NCBI GenBank assembly: GCA_035235625.1
Contig: CP141141.1
Span: forward strand, 19,651,968 to 19,715,967
Origin: Saururus chinensis
Taxonomy: Eukaryota > Streptophyta > Magnoliopsida > Piperales > Saururaceae
DNA length: 64,000 nucleotides
Reading direction: 5' to 3'
Below are positions 12,996 through 26,100 of this stretch, one piece after another. Each line of letters starts with the position of its first letter. Within the stretch, counting starts at the first letter, position 1. The position numbers and the translations under genes are program-made. The notes below the pieces were generated by a model. It worked only from the letters and a program-made list of their open reading frames with translations. It did no database searches and was not told the origin of the DNA.

Positions 12996-14906
12996 AACAA
13001 CTTTACAAGCTTTTGCTCGTGAGTATTTGTGCATAACTTTTATTTTATATTAACTACATGGGTTTGCATACACGAAAGAAAAAGTGATCAATTTATCTTA
13101 ATCATCGAGTAGGATCATATTTAACTTTACTATGTAAGTTTTTGTACGAGTATTATATGCCTTTCGATTTAGCAAATTTTTATGCTGGTCATGAACAAAT
13201 TTTTTGTTGTCTAGTTTTTAGCTTGTTGTAAATACATGAGGATTTGCAAGTCTGATTTTTAGCTTACTATCATTGGAACTAGAAATTTTTGAACTAGGTT
13301 TGCAAAGAATGCTTTTGGCTTGCTGCAAATTCAAAGTTCAAAGACACCAAAAGTTATCAGGTGTTATAATATTTTGGAGTGTTTAGGTGTTATCAATATG
13401 TGAGTATTTTGTTGATGTGAATTTCTCCTCTTTTTATGTGCTTACTTTCTTTGTGAATGATTGGTTAAGCATCAATGAAACTGTACAATATGGGTTCTTG
13501 TTTATCTTTTCTGTTCAAAATTATTCCTTTTAGATTTTCTATTGATTACAAAATTTGCATAATCATCACAACTAACATTTTCTTATTTCCGGAAAGCCAG
13601 TTCTTTCTTGATCAAAACATTTGACTGGTTTTTCTATTCACAAATGATATATTAATTTCAGCTTGTTGTCCTGTTATTTAGCTTTTTGGTTGTGTCCAAA
13701 ACCAATTACAGTGTCTAAATATTAGTGATTAATAGAAGTTTTTTTGCATTTTTGGGGATCTTCTAATTCATTTGTGTATTCATTTTGTTGTATGTTTCGG
13801 TGAACCATGTCTACAGTGTAAAAAATTTATCGTGTTACTTATGTTTTTCATTGTGATTCTATAGGCTATAGTCAATATGTTTTGAAATGTGAAAAGCATG
13901 ATTCTTTTTGGCAGCTTTCTTTGGTCATATAACATGACAACTAATAAATTAAACTTGTATCTACAAGCTTCGGAGTGATGTTGTGAGGGAAGCTATCCGC
14001 ATGCTAAAAAAAGAAACCAAAAGTTTCACTAAGACCATTGACATATATAGAACTATGTGAGCCATGAAATTACAAAACTGTTTTAAGATGCGACAGGTAG
14101 AGGCCTCTTGTGTAATCTTTCTGTAGACTAAACTGTTTGAATGGGATCGCTGAGGCTATAAGATGCAGGGGGTTATGTGATGCAAGCCTCTCCGAAGAAT
14201 AAATAGTTTTTCATAGCATTTTAGTACTTTCAAATATTATGGCCAGATTGTAAACTGTTTGAGTTGCAGGAATGAAGCTCTATGATTTGTAGTCTTCTCT
14301 ATTATTTTCTGGGTGCTCACTCAGAAGCCTGCTGGTGGCCTGCTCGTTAATACATGGTGACTGAGCAAGAGGGTTTACAATTTCCCTTTGCCACAAATGC
14401 CACCACAATTACCCTGTGTCAGCAAATGTGCAGCTAGCAGGCTTAGCATTTCTCTAGAAAAATTGAATCTTGCCCAGAGGTTGGTTTTGCAAAACCATGC
14501 TTAAATTAGTAGTAAGTCCTTGTAGTACTTTACTTGAGAAGATACTAAATCCCATTCGCATAGTAAACTTAAACCCTAAATCCCATTCGTGATAGGAATC
14601 TCACCAAAACAGCACCCTTAAAGCCAAACTTTGAATCAATGAGGCTCTTAAACCACTTTGTAACATGTTTGGCAAAATTAGATTATTCTGTACAAATATA
14701 ACCCAAGGGCTTTCAGGAGAGAAGCAACCTGTTGTGCAAGGACAAAGAGGGTAAGAAGAACTCTAGCTCACAAGGCACACTCTTGTCACTATAGTGATGC
14801 AATTCTCAAAGAACAGAAATATATTATTATTTGCAAACTTCCTTCTGTGAACTAGAAAGGCTCCACTGATCCCCTAGACCCTTTTAATTTTTATTTGCAC
14901 TTACAA
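12996..14906. other. Intergenic, no recognised gene
   Basis: AT-rich sequence with stops in all frames and no domain I recognise. No terminal repeats or tandem arrays were noticed. Confidence 0.4.
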
Positions 14907-14982
14907 GACTCTTGGTGGACTCGAACCACCGTCTTCTTGGGTGAAAATGTCCCAATTGCTCTGCCATTTGAGCTAAAGAGTC
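14907..14982 (-). tRNA. tRNA-like sequence, isotype not assignable (possible pseudogene)
   Basis: Read on the minus strand the 76 nt fold as a cloverleaf. A 7-bp acceptor stem (GACTCTT with AAGAGTC) is perfect, the D stem is GCTC/GAGC, and the T arm is GGTGG-TTCGAGT-CCACC. Pol III box A (TAGCTCAAATGG) and box B (GGTTCGAGTCC) fit their consensus. The anticodon arm pairs TTGGG with CCCAA but leaves a 9-nt loop (ACATTTTCA) instead of 7, so no anticodon can be assigned safely. It may be a decayed, organelle-derived or SINE-related tRNA. About 17 nt of it (14954-14970) recur at 15012-15028. Confidence 0.5.
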
Positions 14983-16498
14983 AACAACCTTCAAAAATTT
15001 ACTTTCACGAGAATTGCTCTGCCATTTGCCTTTCTGAGGAGATGGATCGAGGGGCCTGTAGCAGATATTTGTGTTTCGATAGAATGGTAAGACAAGCAGA
15101 AGAAGTCAAACAGACGCTGCAGATGTGTGATGCATCAATTAGAGGGGAATCATTGCTGCTAGTGCAAAGATTGGTTGCTGAAGGATGTTATAACCCCAGC
15201 AATGCAAAGCTTGTGCAATTGATGTCTTCCGCTCATACATGCCCCTCTTGCCTTGAATGGATGTGACTTGTCCAGTTTGTTTTGATGTGGCTGACCAAGT
15301 TGTAAATATTCTTTACAAATAGTGCATTGTCATGAAGTATAATTGGTAGTGTTATGGAAAACGAACCTTTACTGCTTGATGGAAGCAAGATCTAAAAAAC
15401 TTGAATGGTTAACAAGTTCAATTCACAATGACCCGTCCTAGTATGACAACAATCACAAGATTATTAATCACACCAATAAGGTAAGTGACTAAGATAATTA
15501 ACTGATTATACATTAGCATAATCAATCAAACTCAGTAAATCACAAGATTATGAGCTAAGATCTAAAAAGCTAAGATTATGAACTATGATCTAGAAGATTT
15601 ACCTCTTATGAAAAAACTAGACATTGAAGTTGGCCATTGAAGCAGGAACCAAACTGGGTTTTGGATGCAGATCTAGACTCGATTGGGTGGAGAGGAAGGG
15701 GGGAGAAGCCAAGCCAGGAGAGGAAAAACAATACAAGATCCCCTTCGATCTGTGGATTACCAAAGGCCGGCTGAGTAGCTGAAGATGACGAGCTGGGGAG
15801 AAAGCGGACTTCTTTAGAGCGAGAGATGGAGTAAGCGGGGGACATAGACAGAGGGAGAAGGTGGTGAGTGAAATGTCCGACTGCCCCCTTTAACCCCAGG
15901 CTGTGGAGGTAGGCCTATTTCACCCTCCGGAGGTCCAGAACGACCAGGTCCGTGTGATTCTAGCCCTGCGTCCTCCCAGCCTTAGACAACAGATTGGAGA
16001 AGGTCATTGGTGAGTCGATCGGTGAGATGATAGAAGATCTGTGGTAGTGAAATGGAGATTCGCCGGCGAGTTTGTCGGAGGGCATATGCTCGGCGGCGAA
16101 GCACCGGAGACGAAGGTAAGGAGATCAAGTGACCAGTGGGGTGGGAGAGTTTACAAGTGGGGGCGAAGGACCGGTGGAGAGCCCGTTGACGGCGGACGAC
16201 AGAGCATTTATGGCCCGTGGAGAGCTCTTTGACGACGGACAGCGGGACAATGAGGAGCAAGGCAATGGCGGAAGGCGGAGCAAGAAGGGCGAAATCGCAG
16301 TGAGGCAGAGCAGAGCGAGCGAAATCAACCGAAGAAAGGGGGAGAAATGAAAAGGGTAAGACGGGAATACTGTGTGAAATGTTATAAAGAACTCCATTGA
16401 TTACAGTAGCCCGCTAATCTAGACCGTGAGTTTAGAAATGAAGGATAACGATTGCAGCTGAGTTTCCAGTGAACAATTATGCACTGTATGTATTAAAA
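14983..16498. other. Mostly non-coding; GC-richer block at about 15650-16350
   Basis: A small frame from ATG 15042 to 15266 has no recognisable domain. The block at 15650-16350 is much richer in G+C and CpG than its surroundings and has overlapping open frames on both strands. None looks like a known protein. It could be a former promoter/first exon or a TE leader, but I cannot support a gene. Confidence 0.3.
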
Positions 16499-16669
16499 GG
16501 ATAGTGATATTACCAAAACAAAAGTACCCACAAAAACTCACATAAGAGTTTTGATTAGCCTTTACAAGTGGGTTCTATGATAAATTCACATGGGCTTACT
16601 TATCTTAACAAATTAAAAGTCATGTGTGAGTTTTTGTTGTGTACTTTTGATGTAAAAATATCATTTTCT
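16499..16669. mobile_element. MITE with 8-bp target duplication
   Basis: A 171-bp element lies between perfect 8-bp direct repeats TATTAAAA (16491-16498 and 16670-16677). Its ends form imperfect inverted repeats of about 50 bp: the left contains 'caaaagtacccacaaaaact' and the right its reverse, 'agtttttgttgtgtactttt'. No coding capacity. The 8-bp duplication suggests a hAT-type origin. Confidence 0.7.
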
Positions 16670-17180
16670 TATTAAAACTCTGTCTCCCTCTTTCTTTATA
16701 ATAACGTCTACTTAAAAATATAAAAATATAACTATTTCATTCCCCTACCCACACTCATAGGCTAATTTTTCCTTAAATAAGTCTAAGAATCTTTATCATT
16801 CACTAGATTATAGACTACTCAAAAATTAGACCTAAGTTTTCTAAAGCTATATTATCAAGCTAAGGCCCAATTGAGCTCATAGACTCAAATTATTAAAATT
16901 TCAACTATTATAATTGTCGAAACCTCCTATATTAGGTTGTGTAAGATTAGTTATTTTTTTATTGTCTAATCAATTTGTACTTAACTCTAAGGTTAAGGGA
17001 GCAACTTTACATAAATCCCTCCCTTGAGGAGTAGAAGGCTATAATATTTTTCATATGATACATTTTTGTCTATGTGGCTAAATGATCCATTTGAGGGGCC
17101 AACCAGTGAGGTATAATCCAAAAGAAGGATTCAAGCACATATTTAGGCACATTCACCCACACATCAACATATTCATTATC

Positions 17181-17203
17181 ATATATATATATATATATAT
17201 ATA
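17181..17203. repeat. (AT)n microsatellite
   Basis: Uninterrupted AT dinucleotide run of about 11 units. Confidence 0.9.
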
Positions 17204-17377
17204 ATACTTAATAATAGCACACATAACCACATATATAACTCAAGCTTGAAAAATACTCCACACAAATTTACTATACAAATATGTCAACCAAGTTATCGAT
17301 GCATATCGGTAATCTATCAAAATGTCGAATTCGCACTGACAATGGGTTGGCTAAGCAGCCCACCTACTCGATGCATC

Positions 17378-17494
17378 GACCTCACCACTAATGACTTACC
17401 GATTGTACACAGCATTGACCTCACCACTAATGACTTACCGATTGTACACAGCATTGACCTCACCACTAATGACTTACTGGTTGTACACACCAAA
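17378..17494. repeat. 39-bp tandem repeat, three copies
   Basis: Three head-to-tail copies start at 17378, 17417 and 17456. The first two are nearly identical and the third carries a few substitutions. The period is divisible by three, so the + strand reads as a repeated 13-residue peptide (IDLTTNDLPIVHS) inside a short frame. Without a gene around it this is probably incidental. Confidence 0.85.
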
Positions 17495-17526
17495 GTACCG
17501 ATGGGTTGACCAGAGAGACTCCAACT

Positions 17527-18390
17527 GTCACAACCATAACCCCATGAGAGAATGGTAAATATTGTTAATTTCTAAATTAGTGTTGTTTTCAAAGGATTCC
17601 TCTAGGGCTAAGCCCACAACTCTCTTTCAAAAATATGTGTCATTAGGGGGATCCTAATGACATATGTTATTACTTTGTAATGAGATAAAAAAGACTTTCT
17701 ATATGTTTAATGAATTTTTTCTATATTTTAGGTATTGGACTCTCTGGATAGTTATGTGGTATATAACCCATAAGTTATCAATTCTATATCCTAATGTTTT
17801 AGGTCTTCATAATGTATAGTTATTTATTTGATATAAAGTCCAATAACTATCAATTCTCTAGATAATTATTTGGTATAAAATTTAAAAATTATAAATTCTG
17901 GATACTTGTCACACTTGGTTTTGACACAAAAATTGAGATATCGTATAAAAATCTATTTCTTGGCATTTGTTGCCTCATGAGCTTGTATGTAAGTAGTTTG
18001 GTAATATTATTTTGTGAAAGAGAATTATTTTATCATGTGACAGATTTATCAAATTTTGTGAATAAACAATTTATCGGATTATAAAAATAAAATATTTATT
18101 TTATTTTGAGAATAATTTATTAATATATTAAATGTTAGGTAAAACTATTTTTAGATTTGATTTTATTAAAATAACATTAAAAATATTATCTAATAAGTAT
18201 ATAAATAACTAACATTATAGCTATGTTGGCCTAATCCAATAAATAAATAAGTTATTATTTTATTTTTTAAGAGTATGCAATTACAGCAATGAGGTATTGG
18301 AGGATTATTACAACTTTTGCACATTGAATTGACCTTGGGCCAAGTTTTGTTCTTGAATTATATGTGCCTGAGGACCAGGGTGTTACAACT
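17527..18390. other. Possible solo LTR fragment
   Basis: Begins TGTCACAACC and ends GGGTGTTACA, the same type of ends as families A and B. No convincing 5-bp duplication and no second copy were seen. Otherwise AT-rich and non-coding. Confidence 0.25.
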
Positions 18391-19494
18391 GAATAACCAT
18401 CCGCTAAGGCTTAAAATGAGAGGCAATTTCTACTTAGACGAGGGGGTTTCCACTTTGGTAAAGTGATTTTTAAGGTTACGATGAAATGGGTGGCTCAGAG
18501 ATGAAGCTCACAATGACATGCTAGTGACGACGGAATAAGCGCATTGGCCAAAATAAGCGCATACTGGTCAAAATGAGATGAAAAATTGAAAAGCATAGTA
18601 CTTTGTGGGTCACGTGAATGGTCCAGGGTAATATTTTTTTGAACGCCTCTTTTTTCCCTATCCCTTATTATTTTTTTACCCTATTATTTTTTATTAAAAT
18701 CTCCCGTATCTCTCATTTTTACCCCAATTTTATTTTTCCCATTTTTCTTCTTTCTCTTCCTTTTTCTTCTCCGGCGTTGGTATCAACGCCGGTGACCTTT
18801 TCTAGCCGCCGCAACTAGTCACGGCTACTGGATGCTGACCGCATCCCGTGCACGGTCGCAGCCAAGCGAAAGCCACGGCTACACGTAGGCTGCGGTAGCA
18901 TCCAGTGCAGGCTACGACTGCCGTGATCGACCGAATCTGGTTGGCCACGGGTTGCGGTTGGCTAGATCAGCACGAGTTGGCCGGCCGCAACCGAATCTAG
19001 CCGACAGCCGCTGAAGTAGGTGTTGGTGGCTGCCGAATTTAATACCCGAGTTAAAAAGGAAAGAGGGTAGGGGTTTTATTTTGGGGGAAGTATGAGTAAA
19101 ATGGATGGGGGAGAGAGGGGAAAGAAGTAAAAAAAATATATAATTTTTTTTTTGTTTTGTTCGGGAGATAGAGATAAAAAAAGTGGGGTCTAAATAACGG
19201 CATTTTATTTTTTTTATAGCACATGTGCATGAGGAACCCGTGCAGGGGCTATTTCGGTAAATCACTCTTTTGTACAAACGGAACCCATTGGCACCGGCAA
19301 AAACGAGAGAAAAAAAGGATTGGTCGTTGCTGAAACTTTGATACTACTGATTCCGCCGCTCATGCTCCAACCGCAGTTATCTGTACTTGCCGCTCTCCCA
19401 GTCACTGACTTCTCGCTGACCCAGATTGCCGGAGGTCACCAGAGTAGACGACTGGACGGGAAAGTAAGGGTCGCTCCGCCAGGTGTTCGACGAA
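18391..19494. other. Upstream region of the lipase gene with a GC-rich inverted repeat
   Basis: It contains a 9-bp perfect hairpin, CCGGCGTTG-GTAT-CAACGCCGG, at 18771-18792. Beyond it, a larger inverted repeat pairs about 18812-18850 (GGATGCTGACCGCA) with about 18890-18935 (TGCGGTAGCATCC). The flanking arms are pyrimidine-rich on the left and purine-rich on the right. This may be a fold-back element about 0.6 kb upstream of the lipase start. No clear TATA box could be assigned to the gene. Confidence 0.35.
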
Positions 19495-20193
19495 ATGTTC
19501 GACTCCTGCGGGGTGCAGCACCTGCTCTGCTTCGGCTGCCTGGGTTGGGCCTGGAAGCGCTGCACCCGCGTCGGCGCTGACGACTCCGAGCACTGGCCCC
19601 TCGCCGACGCCGACGAGTTCCTCCCCGTGCCCCGAATCTGCCGCAGAATTCTCGCCGCCTACGAGGACGACCTCCGCTCCCCCAAGTGGGAGCCACGGAG
19701 TGGGTACGGCATGAACCACGAGTGGATCGTCAAGCGTGTCGGTTACGAGCAGACCGAGGGGCGATGCTCGCCTTACATCATCTACGCGGACCACGAGAAC
19801 CGGGAGATCGTCCTCGCCATCCGCGGCCTCAATCTCGCCAACGCCGACGACTACCAGATCCTGCTGGACAACTTGTCCGGGCGGCAGATGTTCGATGGTG
19901 GGTTCGTGCACCACGGGCTCCTGAAGGCGGCCGTCTGGCTGCTGTCCAAGGAGGCGGACACGCTGAAAAAGCTGTGGGTGGACACTGGGTCGTGCTACCG
20001 AATGATCTTTGCTGGGCATTCACTTGGCTCTGGAATTGCGGCGCTTACCGCGATACTGGTCGCCTCGCACGGGGACAAGCTGGGCGGAGTCCCCCGGAGT
20101 TTGGTTCAAGCCTATGCAGTGGCGCCGGCAAGGTGTGTCTCGCTTAATTTGGCTGTCAAGTATGCGGATGTCATAAATTCGATCATCTTGCAG
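19495..20193 (+). CDS. Lipase exon 1
   Basis: Encodes residues 1-233, including the GHSLGSG elbow and most of the lipase 3 domain. The donor CAG|GTAAGT is close to consensus and the exon ends on a codon boundary. Confidence 0.95.
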
Positions 20194-23100
20194 GTAAGTG
20201 AGCTTTTGTGTTTGCATTTCCTTAGCTGCGATCTTTTTGTTTTGTATTGTTTTTTTTGGTACAAGATTTTTTTTGTTTTTCATTTTGGCTAATTCTTTGA
20301 GAGAATGTCTTGGAAGAATCAACAATGTTTGCTACCTAGTGTGTTGCGATGGTTATGTACAAATATGAATCATAATTCATCATCATTGGCACCGTGATTA
20401 TAATTATCGCCAACACCCCCCAAGCCCTAATCATCATCATTATCGATATCATCATCACTTAGTCTAGGACTCAAAAAGCTTTTTGCACTTAGAAGATCGA
20501 CAATAAGATGATCGACACATGAAGGGCATTGATAATTTCAGGATGATTTCTTGCCAAGAACGTCGACACCCTTGGAAGATCATTTTAAAGCAATTTGTTG
20601 GTACGTAATTCTTGGTAATGATCTTTTTTCCTATCATAGTTTTTTCTTGAGTTAGGACAAACGCTTAATGATGTGAAAGTGGTCAATGGTTGAATGATTA
20701 AAGCCGAACAGGATTTATGTATAGCAAAAGACTACTGCATCAGGTAGTAATGATGATGATACTGTTTTCTCTTTCTCGTAATCTTCTCTGTTTTTTATAT
20801 TCTCTACCTAGATTTTTGTGTCTGTATATCAATAAGCATGTGTACTTTCTTATTTAAAAGTAAGGATTATTTCATAATCATAATTCTTGCTGTTTTGTAG
20901 CATGCCATGTTTTTTTTTTGTAGTCTGGATGAGGGATGTGTGCATACCATTAAAAAGAAGACTTGAAGACCCAAGAAGGCTACATCCTCCTGGACGACTG
21001 TATCATATTATAGAAAGAAAGTTTTGCAGGTGCTTACGCATCTTATGACCAAGTTAACTTTATTTGAATAAACAACTAGATGTGACTCATTGCACTGAAT
21101 TAGTTGACAGTACTATTATAAATATGCTATTGTAACTGATATATATGGTTTGTCATTCTTGGCCTAGATGTCCATCTCTGTTGGCCAAAAATAAGAGATC
21201 TTGGAGAGATTGATAAGTGATCTCGATGTTGAAGAAACACAATTTCATGTATATAATTGATGTCTATGTATATTGAACACCTATAAACACTAATACTACC
21301 ATAAATGAATCACCTAATTCAATAGAACTGAGAGGCATGCTGAAAAGAGCAACATGTGTAAATGGAGGTATACAGCATGTTATCATTTTAATAGAACAAC
21401 ATGTGTAAATTCAGAAAGAAATATGTGACATGTTTAAATAGAGAAGTATATAGTGCAAGTAGTGTACAACATGTGTAAATAGAAATATACAGAGAATTAT
21501 GCAACATGTAGTCATTTCAATGCAACAACATTTGAGAATTAAAAAAGAAGTATACCGGTGTGTAAATAGAGAAGTATACATAGAAGGTTAGTGTGTGTAA
21601 ATTGAAGTGCATGGAGAAGTATATAGCATGTAGTCATTTCAAGAGAACAACATGTGTACATTCAAACAGAAGTATATAAAAGGGAAAATTATTTAAATAA
21701 TATTAAAAAAATAATTATCGAAATAATGCACTTTGGGAAATATGGTGTTACTTTTCTGGTGCCTGCGTGTTTTTTTTTTAATTTTAATTGATTTCATCCT
21801 TTGGCTGCAAGTTGATTTCGTCCTTTTGAACGACGAAATCATTTGTAAGCTGATTTCGTCCTTCCGAACGATGAAATCCCAAATTGTTTGGTAGGATTTC
21901 GTCCGTCGTAAGGACGAAACCTGATTTCGTCCTTTAGCACTTGTCCGGCTTCAAGAGTAAAAGGTCAGATTTTGTCATTTTTCGTCCTTTCAAAGGATGA
22001 AATTTGATTCAATTTTTTTTTAGGATAGCTTAGAACTGAAAGTAACACTTGTCCCTGTATAATCCACACAACATCAAATTTCAATTATCATCCACACAAC
22101 ATCAAATTTATTCACATCAAATATCATCCACACAACATACAAATAAGCATAAGATATAAATGTTTATAAAACATATAAATCTAACATCACATACGTTCAT
22201 AAAATGTTTAGTTCAAAACAAACATATCACAATTCTAATTCACTCAATCTCTTCTACTCCTACGTCCTTGACCCTAGCCTCGGCCTCGATCCCGACCCCA
22301 ATGGTGCTGTACTAGATCCTCCTTCTCCTCATGGTCTGCCTGCTCCTGCTCCTCATGGTTTGATCCTCCTACTCATGGTCCGCCTGCTCCGGCGCCGCAT
22401 AAGTGACAGATGGCTCAACACGAGTTGGCCGCTATCGTATATAATATAGTATCGGATTTGGCTGGGAGTAAGCTACACGTGGAGTAACAGGAAATGATGA
22501 ATGTGGAGGAGAGCTAGGTGTTGCAGATGAAGATGAAATATTAGCGAATGGATCATGCCTCGGCTATGTTTGAGCTGCCTTGTCGGTATGATAATGTCCA
22601 TGAATGTTTGTAATCACCGACTGAAGAAGTGGCAAGCTACTAAGGACATCTTGATGTTGCCGGATCATAGACTGACATGATGCTAATAAAATCTCACCCA
22701 AAGTATAAGTGTTAACGACGTCAGTCAAATTTGCAAGTGTACGTCGCACTGATCCAAGCTATATAAAAATTAAAATAAAAGTTAGATAAATAATAAATTT
22801 GAAATACAAAAATATTATTAGAAAATTAATTACGATATACTTACCAAAGCTGCCTCAGACGCACCCGTAGGCTGATATATCATCTCCTCTACATCATCGC
22901 GCGGTAAAATATATCGCCGCGTAATGGGTAAATACCACTGCATATACGGGCTACAAACATCTTGCGATGTTGTAGCCATATCCCCTCGGATAATAGTGGC
23001 TCTCCTATCATCCCATCGAGTGATACATGCTGCATGATATAGAGCCCAGTTGGTAATATGGCGGCTTTGTCGGGTGATGCAATGGACAAACTCTACGGTA

Positions 23101-26100
23101 CAAGGTGGGACCTCTTGCTCCCAGTTAAACTAGAGCATCACACGATCTGGCACGTACATCTCGACAATCTCAAAACAGATGAGTGGCGTTCGCGAGAGCC
23201 ACACATCTCGACCCTTAGTACAGAGAGAAGGTAACACAGCCAAAACCTCCAGCGAGTACGGCTGCCAAATAACCTACACATTTTATAAAGATAATTAAGT
23301 TTAAATTACCTTACATATCTTATAATCATTGTATGAAATTTGATAATGAAATAAAATTACCTGATAAGGTCGCTGGTGGTCTAACTCTATATAAGCAGAG
23401 GACTCTTTGTGGATTTTCGGTTTTTCTCTTCCGAACATTCCACTTTAAGGAGTCAAATTTAAAACATGAGTTCAGCATATCCAAATAAAACCATGCTAAA
23501 AAAATTAAGTGTTAAAAATAAAAATATCCTACCTCGCTCCTAATGGAGCACCCTTGACTACGTGACCCATCTCAATACTTGGTCGGCCGACGTGTAAATG
23601 CTCCCACGACCACAACTGTCACAAAATATTATAAAAATTATTAAAAAATATGAAGTAATTATTTGTGTAAAGAATATTAACTTCAACGAATTAATTATCT
23701 GAAGAAGGGATAGCGTGCAATCCCTGAGCTCATGGCTTGACATAAGTGCTACTCGTGTTATCCGCAAATATCATAGCCCCAAGTAATTCATTAACAATAA
23801 ATTACATAAATAATACATTAATCAATTACTTCAAAATAATTATTTTACTTAACGAAATATGAGATTAATCAAGCTTAATATCAAAACCAGTAGTAAATAA
23901 ATCAATTGCATACTATCAAAATCAGCTTTTTAAGATAAAAACCAGCATCATAATTCAAAAAAAAATTTATTACACAAATAAGAAATTTAGCCATGCAAAT
24001 TGCAATTTCAGACCATTTAAATAGAATATGTCATAGGAGTCACAAGTCTGAACAGAGAACACAGAATTACAACAGCTGCGTTAAAATTTGCACCAACAAA
24101 TCGAGACAAATTTGATCTAAACATAAAATTCAACCAAATTCAAGGACGAGAACAACATGCAATCACTCAGAAAATAGCAGTCTTAAAAAATTCAGAACTC
24201 ACGCACCACCTCACATTAAAACTACATAGCTTATAAAAGGAAGGAAACCCCACAATCTAGAACACAATACGACTGCCAGTGAGCCACATTGCTCATCCAA
24301 GAGAGTAGAGAAAAAAATTGTAACAAGAACTTTACCTAATTGCCCAAATAAAATGTCATTGGACAACCACCACCAAATGCGAAGGTGAGATCTTTGAGCC
24401 CAGCCGGATGTCCTCGCCCCTGTTAGGTAGATTTGATGGAGGAATCGTGTGTGAGGACGGTCAGACGGCGGTTTCCCTTCGGTCGGTGGTAGATCTGGGC
24501 GGAGCACGGTGGGGGTGGAGAAAATTTCAAACGCAGCAGGCGAACAGGAAGAGAATGGGAAGAGGAAGGTCGGGGAAATAGAGAGCGGATTTCATCGTTT
24601 AGAAGGACAAAAGTTGATTTCGTCTTTCTAAAGGACGAACAACTTTCATCCTTCTAAACGATGAAATCCGTTCAAAGCCGAAGGCTGTGAGTGAGTTCAG
24701 GGAAGGGGGCTAAGTGGTAGGATTTCGTCCTTTGGAAGGACGAAATCAACTTTAGGTTCAATTAACAGTCGGGTGGATTTTGTCCTTTGGAAGGACGAAA
24801 CCAGCTCAAAGTTGATTTCTCCTTCCAAAGGACGAAATCATAAATAATTTAAAAAAAAAGCCATGCAGGCACCAACCCTTGGTTGGCGCCTACATGGATA
24901 AAAAGAACACCACTTTGGGAAATATTTCCCAAAGTGCGTTATTTCGGTAATGATTTTTTTAATATTATTTAAATAATTTTCCCTATATAGAATGTTTACA
25001 TAGACAATTATACAAAGAAATCGTCTTGTATAAATAGAGGTATATTGAAGTATAGAGCATGTAGGCATTCAATGAAACAGCATGTAAATTCAAAAAGAAG
25101 TATACAATATGTCTGAATAGAAATACAACATGTGTAAACCAAGAATACAGAGAAAGTGCTACATGTGTAAATAGAAGTATGCAGAGAAGTAACAGCGTGT
25201 GTAAATTCAAAAAGAAGTATACAGCATGTCTAAGTAAATAAGTATACAGATAAGTAAACAAAAGAATTCAAATTAACATAGTAGGCAGAATGCCTTAATA
25301 TATGTACAACATGTAGTCATTTCAATAATAAACATGTTGCCATTTCAGTAGAACAACAAATAAAAGCATGTTTTCCTGCAGAAATTCATACAAGGCAAAC
25401 CTGTCATGACAAATGATAATATGAAGCAATGCTACAAATGGCATCACCTTGAAGAAGAAGTTAGACTGCTGCTACTAATTAAGACACTGTTAGTAGATGC
25501 CTGATGGGCGAATCAGGATCTCGCCAAGAAATAGTACTCTTAACATTATCTTATATGAGTCTTGGCAAGATCTCCATGAAATCTTGAAAGATAGCGAAAT
25601 GTTCTCAAATGCGACCATTCGTGGAAATCTTGTCTTGGTCACCCACCAAGAAGCAAGATCTTGCCGAGATGGCAAACCTGACATACTTAAGATATAGAAT
25701 TGTGACACCACAAGAATCCCTACAATGTTAGATGATTTTGATTAAGAATAAAAGTATTCAATCATGTTTTTTTGTTTTTTTCTATATTTTTGACTTCTTA
25801 ATCTTATCTAGGTTAGACTTCTATATGTTGTTACTAATGGCTTTGCATATTTGGTATCTGTCACGCTAAGCATTATAGTATGATATACGAGAATTTAAGA
25901 TCATATGTTACTGGGATAACAGAAAGAACCAGTTTTTAAGTGTTGTGACTCAAAGTCATGAAATACTTAAGCATCGGTTGATGGCAACCACTTGCTTTCA
26001 GTGAGATGTTGATGATAGTGGTCTTTATGCAACTTGATGTCACCTGCTGCTATTTATGATATGTGGATGATTATGTTAGACTTCTTTAATACTAACCTAA

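Larger units (their letters stand above)
21682..24983 (-). mobile_element. PMD-carrying MULE, copy E1 (no transposase)
   Basis: The element is 3302 bp and both ends begin GGGAAAATTATTTAAATAAT when read inwards. It is flanked by 9-bp duplications TATATAAAA (21673-21681) and TATATAGAA (24984-24992), one mismatch apart. Nine bases and the TIR structure are diagnostic of Mutator-like elements. Coding remains run on the minus strand and contain only the 3' half of a PMD gene. The whole element lies in intron 3 of the lipase, opposite in orientation to E3. Confidence 0.9.

Noticed and set aside
15042-15266. 75-codon frame as a small gene
   Set aside because: No recognisable domain, no splice or promoter support, and it lies beside the tRNA-like sequence.
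19483-19494. Upstream in-frame GTG as the lipase start
   Set aside because: ATG at 19495 follows four codons later and gives the family's usual N-terminus.
19402-20019. Long open frame (205 codons) on the minus strand opposite lipase exon 1
   Set aside because: It mirrors the GC-rich lipase exon, has no domain, and exon 1 is clearly coding on the + strand.
22889-23089. Open frame on the minus strand in E1 (and its twin at 42310-42510 on the + strand)
   Set aside because: Both are alternate-frame readings of the same PMD exon; the PMD frame is the one shared with splice borders.
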